NCBI GenBank assembly: GCA_000146855.1
Contig: GL405246.1
Location: 1,056,154-1,100,967, forward strand
DNA: 44,814 nt
From: [Eubacterium] yurii subsp. margaretiae ATCC 43715
GTDB lineage: Bacteria > Bacillota > Clostridia > Peptostreptococcales > Filifactoraceae
Reading direction: 5' to 3'
Both the position numbers and the translations under genes were made by a program. The notes under the pieces are model-generated. The model saw only the letters and a program-made list of their open reading frames with translations, was not told where the DNA came from and made no database searches. This document shows, piece after piece, positions 41,186 through 44,814 of this stretch (positions are counted from its first letter, which is position 1; every line of letters starts with the position of its first letter).

Positions 41186-42691
41186 TTATTTAATAGTTGG
41201 TGCTTTTTCCTTTTGTATAACATCATGAGCACCACCTTCAACTATACTTGTAGCCGATACAAGGGTAATCTTAGCATTTTTTTGTAACTCTTCTATATTT
41301 AGGGCACCACAATTACACATGGTTGATTTTATCTTGCTTAGAGTTAAATCAACATTATCTTTTAAACTACCGGCATAAGGAACATAAGAGTCCACGCCTT
41401 CTTCAAAGGAAAGTTTCTTATCTCCGCCAAGATCGTATCTTTCCCAATTTCTTGCTCTTGCAGAGCCTTCTCCCCAGTACTCTTTGTAGTATGTTCCGGC
41501 AATACTTACTTTATTTGATGGACTTTCGTCAAATCTGGCAAAGTATCTGCCCAGCATTACAAAGTCAGCTCCCATGGCAAGCGCAAGAGTGATATGGTGA
41601 TCATAGACTATTCCGCCATCTGAGCAAACAGGTACATATATTCCTGTTTCTTCAAAATACTTATCTCTCTCCTTACAAACTTCAATTATGGCTGTAGCCT
41701 GTCCTCTGCCTATGCCCTTTGTCTCTCTTGTGATACATATAGAGCCGCCGCCAATACCGACTTTAACAAAATCTGCACCACAATCAGCCAAAAATCTGAA
41801 TCCTTCAGCATCAACTACATTTCCTGCACCAACTTTTACTCTGTCACCATATTTTTCTCTAATCCATTTTATAGTCAGCTCCTGCCACTGAGAAAATCCC
41901 TCAGAAGAATCTATACAAAGTACATCTGCTCCTGCATCTACCAAAGCAGGCACTCTTTTTTCATAATCTCTGGTATTGATTCCTGCTCCAACTATATATC
42001 TCTTAGAGCTGTCAAGTATTTCATCAGGATTGTTCTTATTACTGTCATAGTCCTTTCTAAAAACAAAGTAGCATAGATTGAAATTATCATCAACTATAGG
42101 AAGAGTGTTTAACTTATTATCCCAAATTATATTATTAGCTTCTTTTAAAGTAATGCCTTCCTTTCCATATATCAGCTTTTCAAAAGGAGTCATAAATTCA
42201 GAAACTTTCATATCAGTGCTCATACGGCTTATACGATAATCTCTACCTGTTACTATTCCAAGTAATTTTCCATTAGGACTGCCGTCAGCAGTCACAGCTA
42301 CTGTAGAAAATCCTGTTTTTTCCTTGAGATTTAGTATGTCTTGGAGGGTATTGTCAGGCGAAACATTAGCTCTACTTGTGACAAAACCTGCTTTATGTGT
42401 TTTTACCTTCCTAACCATTTCAACCTCATCTTCTATGGATTGAGAGCAGAAGATAAATGAAATACCCCCTTGTTTAGCAAGAGCAACAGCAAGTTCATCT
42501 CCGGATACAGATTGCATTATTGCAGAAACAAGAGGGATATTAAGAGTAATAGGGCACACTTCACCTTTTTTGAACTTAATTAACGGAGTTTTCAAATTTA
42601 CATTTGCAGGAACACACTCAGTAGATGAGTATCCCGGTATCAGCAAATATTCGCTGAAAGTGTGAGACGGTTCATTTATAAACTTAGCCAT
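41186..42691 (-). CDS. guaB: IMP dehydrogenase, Tritrichomonas-type
   Basis: This 501-residue IMPDH oxidises IMP to XMP with NAD+, the committed step to GMP. The (β/α)8 barrel is interrupted by a CBS pair (about 95-215). The catalytic cysteine is C319 in GGGSICITR, and the flap dyad is R418-Y419 in NWERYDLGG. Both have exactly the residue numbers of Tritrichomonas foetus IMPDH. Long stretches such as [14 protein letters not shown] and [10 protein letters not shown] also match my recollection of that protein, unlike common bacterial GuaB. AAGGAGA precedes the ATG. It is first in the purine operon. Confidence 0.95.
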   Translation of the reverse strand: MAKFINEPSHTFSEYLLIPGYSSTECVPANVNLKTPLIKFKKGEVCPITLNIPLVSAIMQSVSGDELAVALAKQGGISFIFCSQSIEDEVEMVRKVKTHKAGFVTSRANVSPDNTLQDILNLKEKTGFSTVAVTADGSPNGKLLGIVTGRDYRISRMSTDMKVSEFMTPFEKLIYGKEGITLKEANNIIWDNKLNTLPIVDDNFNLCYFVFRKDYDSNKNNPDEILDSSKRYIVGAGINTRDYEKRVPALVDAGADVLCIDSSEGFSQWQELTIKWIREKYGDRVKVGAGNVVDAEGFRFLADCGADFVKVGIGGGSICITRETKGIGRGQATAIIEVCKERDKYFEETGIYVPVCSDGGIVYDHHITLALAMGADFVMLGRYFARFDESPSNKVSIAGTYYKEYWGEGSARARNWERYDLGGDKKLSFEEGVDSYVPYAGSLKDNVDLTLSKIKSTMCNCGALNIEELQKNAKITLVSATSIVEGGAHDVIQKEKAPTIK

Positions 42692-43007
42692 CGATTTCTC
42701 CTTGTAAAAACTAATTAAAAAAAGATAATGATAAATAAAAAAATATAAATGTTCATAAATATAAAAACAAAATTAAGTAATAATAAAAAAAACATCAAAT
42801 TAAAAATCCCTAAATACATCATTTTCTTTTATGATAGGAATATACCATAATTTAATAAAAAAATCAATATAATAAAGAATAAATCATAATTTTATTAAAA
42901 ATAAAAGAACTTTGTTTTAATAGTAAATATAAAGTAAATAATTTAAAATATCATAAAATAAAATATGAACTTTATTTTTAATATAGTAATAATAGTTTTG
43001 AAAATTA
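42692..43007. other. AT-rich intergenic region with the purine-operon promoter
   Basis: These 316 bases lie between the symporter terminator and guaB. They contain one good minus-strand promoter and a short ATCAT/ATGAT hairpin in its leader near 42817-42834. No purine riboswitch core, PurR box or open frame was recognised. Confidence 0.5.
42839..42867 (-). promoter_or_regulatory. Predicted promoter of the guaB-pur operon
   Basis: On the minus strand TTGATT (42862-42867) and TATATT (42839-42844) are separated by 17 bases. The leader to guaB is about 140 bases long. Confidence 0.6.
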
Positions 43008-43035
43008 TAAAAAATCCACCGATTTCTCAGTGGAT
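43008..43035 (-). terminator. Terminator of the symporter gene
   Basis: ATCCAC (43014-43019) pairs with GTGGAT (43030-43035). On the minus strand the stem is followed by a run of T, 19 bases after the symporter stop. Confidence 0.85.
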
Positions 43036-43054
43036 AATAAATTTTTAAATTAAA

Positions 43055-44497
43055 TTATTCGTCTTCAGGAATAAGGTCGCAGTTTTCTCTATCGCTTGGC
43101 ATTAACAAAGTAAAACCTATAAAGAAGATAAAACTTGCAATTAATCCTGGAATTATAGGGTCTAAGTCAAAGAAACTTAAAAATTTTCTTTCAACAAGAA
43201 CTACAACTATACTACCCGCGATAAGAGAGGCAATTGTTCCTTGAAGTGAAGATTTTTTCCAATAAAGCCCGAAAACATAAGGGAAAAATGCTCCGGCAGC
43301 TCTGAGTGTAAATGAAAACATCAGAATAGTTATAAGGTTACCTGTATTAGTAATAGCTATTACCCAACCAAGTATTCCCACTATTATCATAGTTATCTTA
43401 GTAGTCTTCATTACTTGATCGCTTGTAGCCTTAGGATTGATATATATCTTGTAGATATCATTGCTAAATATTGATCCTGCACCCAAAAGGTCAGAGTCAG
43501 CTGAAGACATTGTAGCTGAAATTATACCTGAGAACAAAAGTCCCACGATTATTGCAGGCATAGTATTCATGGCAAGGTGTGGCAGAGCATATTTTGCACC
43601 GTCTTTCATTATTACAGCGCTGTCAAGCTTATTCATATTTACCAAGGCTAATGTTGTTATACCAAGTATTGTAGGTATAAACGCATAAACAAAGTTAATT
43701 ACTGCAGAAATTATAGAACCTTGTACTGCTACCTTACCGTTTTTAGCTGCATAAAATCTTGATACAGCTTCCTGTCCTACTGTAAAGGAAGCTATGTACA
43801 TAATTACAAGCCCAATAATAGTAGAAACTTTAATACCGCTAAATAAACTCATAGTTTCAGGTGGGACGTTGGCTATTACCTTATCCATTCCACCGGCTAA
43901 ATTTAGTGAAAAAGGTATAGCTAAAAACATTCCGATTACAATTAAAAATACTTGAACAAAGTCAGTAAGTGCAACCGCCCAAAGACCTCCCATTATAGCA
44001 TAAACAGTTACTACTAATGCAACTATGGTAACAGCAATCTTAGAGCTTACACCAATCATAACAGAAACAATAGTAGCAGATGCTATAAATTGAGAGGCTG
44101 TAAGACCAATAAGAGGAAGCAACATTATTATTGATGTTATAAGACCTGCTGAGCGACCATACCTTCTTCTAAAATACTCCGGCACAGTCTTTACCTCTGC
44201 CGCTCTAAACTTATGTGCGACAAATGATAAGATTACAAAAGCTATACCCATAGTGGTAACATACCATGAAGCTCCTAATCCCCAAGTTCCATAAGCTTTT
44301 TCAGCAACACCGAGTGAAGATCCTCCACCTATCTCAGTTGCTGAAAGAGTACCTGCAAGCAGTATAGGTCCTAAATTTCTTCCTGCAACCATAAAATCTT
44401 CATTGCTGGTTATTTTTTTGGAAGAGTAGTAGCCGATAGCAAGCATTACAAGTAGATAGATGATTACAACTGCAACAACCGTTACATTTACATTCAT
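43055..44497 (-). CDS. Sodium:solute symporter (SSF family)
   Basis: This 480-residue polytopic membrane protein of the SSS/SSF family (LeuT-like fold) has about 13 predicted membrane helices. The first helix region is followed by DFMVAGRNLGPILLAGTLSA, the family signature that precedes the ion-binding segment. The GGxWAVALTDFVQ motif lies in the middle. It imports an organic solute with Na+. The family includes proline, pantothenate and urea carriers, and the substrate cannot be told from sequence. The C-terminus is acidic (LIPEDE). AAAGGAG precedes the ATG. It has its own terminator and predicted promoter, so it is monocistronic. Confidence 0.9.
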   Translation of the reverse strand: MNVNVTVVAVVIIYLLVMLAIGYYSSKKITSNEDFMVAGRNLGPILLAGTLSATEIGGGSSLGVAEKAYGTWGLGASWYVTTMGIAFVILSFVAHKFRAAEVKTVPEYFRRRYGRSAGLITSIIMLLPLIGLTASQFIASATIVSVMIGVSSKIAVTIVALVVTVYAIMGGLWAVALTDFVQVFLIVIGMFLAIPFSLNLAGGMDKVIANVPPETMSLFSGIKVSTIIGLVIMYIASFTVGQEAVSRFYAAKNGKVAVQGSIISAVINFVYAFIPTILGITTLALVNMNKLDSAVIMKDGAKYALPHLAMNTMPAIIVGLLFSGIISATMSSADSDLLGAGSIFSNDIYKIYINPKATSDQVMKTTKITMIIVGILGWVIAITNTGNLITILMFSFTLRAAGAFFPYVFGLYWKKSSLQGTIASLIAGSIVVVLVERKFLSFFDLDPIIPGLIASFIFFIGFTLLMPSDRENCDLIPEDE

Positions 44498-44814
44498 AAA
44501 AACAACTCCTTTTTGTTTAGTGCAGATATTTTATAAAATTACAGAGTGCTTATCACAAATCTATACTAAATTAATTATAAATAAGGAAACGTTACTTTAT
44601 TTTTTATATTTATTTTGATTTTAAAGCTTTAAATCAAAAATATGTATCGATTTCGCTCATACATCCTATAAATACTAAAAATACAGGCAAAGTAAAAGTG
44701 TTTCAATAATTAAAAAATACAAGTAAAAATAATAAGTAAAAATATTGTAATAAGTACATTAGCAATTAAACTCAATATCAGCATAAGATTAAAAAATATA
44801 CCTATAATAATACT
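44498..44814. other. AT-rich upstream region of the symporter
   Basis: The last 317 bases contain a plausible minus-strand promoter: TTGTGA (44553-44558), a 17-base spacer and TATAAA (44530-44535). The remainder is AT-rich with no supported gene or RNA before the window ends. Confidence 0.5.

Noticed and set aside
40408..43007. Possible purine riboswitch or PurR box controlling the pur operon
   Set aside because: Neither the conserved purine-aptamer core nor a CGAAC-type box could be found in the leaders of guaB, purE or purF.
1..44814. tRNA, rRNA, SRP RNA, CRISPR arrays, IS elements, prophage genes
   Set aside because: No T-loop-like motifs in tRNA context, no repeat-spacer pattern, no transposase or phage-like reading frames were seen on either strand.

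Overview
The window comes from a low-GC (roughly 30% GC by eye), anaerobic-type Firmicute of the Clostridia. Evidence for this is the strong AGGAGG ribosome-binding sites, the ylxM-ffh-rpsP-khpA and rplU-prp-rpmA gene orders, an L27 with the Prp-cleaved N-terminal extension, a clostridial single-chain PurL, and a crotonase close to butyrate-pathway Crt. No sporulation gene, rRNA, tRNA, CRISPR array, IS element or prophage gene was seen. The genus cannot be fixed from the sequence alone.

Layout. 1-9.6 kb: a degenerate EAL/HDOD signalling protein and an Fe-S 23S rRNA methyltransferase (minus strand); the yceG-telA tellurite/stress module followed by a HesB/IscA-like protein (plus); zapA, then pepA-nadE (minus), with pepA interrupted by a one-base frameshift in an A8 tract. 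9.7-12.2 kb: a zinc/cadmium efflux operon (SmtB-like repressor, separate HMA protein, P1B ATPase). 12.2-15.4 kb: an RpiR regulator, a CobA-HemD fusion and an RseC-like membrane protein (minus). 15.5-18.9 kb: rsmI, then a Ser/Tyr/Gly-rich protein translationally coupled to a GT-A-type glycosyltransferase, then a Crp/Fnr regulator. 18.9-20 kb: rplU-prp-rpmA behind an L21 leader. 20-22.4 kb: two exported TolC-like coiled-coil proteins (minus). 23-26.4 kb: crotonase, then ylxM-ffh-rpsP-khpA. 26.4-30.3 kb: mnmM (ytqB), an RsmF-like RNA m5C methyltransferase, a 2-hydroxyacid dehydrogenase and a GalT-like HIT protein. 30.4-42.7 kb: a minus-strand purine operon read guaB-purE-purF-purM-purN-purO-purH(AICARFT)-purD-purL. 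43-44.5 kb: a sodium/solute symporter.

The purine operon covers most of de novo IMP synthesis but with unusual parts. PurF lacks the N-terminal nucleophilic cysteine of its glutaminase domain. The bifunctional PurH is replaced by a stand-alone AICAR transformylase plus a PurO-type IMP cyclohydrolase. IMP dehydrogenase is of the type known from the protozoan Tritrichomonas foetus, with matching catalytic residue numbers. purC, purB and purK are not in the window.

The best candidate for an undescribed system is 16.5-18.1 kb: a protein with about 100 residues of GSY/GSF repeats whose stop codon overlaps the start of a DxD glycosyltransferase. This suggests a dedicated enzyme/acceptor pair, possibly glycogenin-like tyrosine or serine glycosylation; that function is inference.
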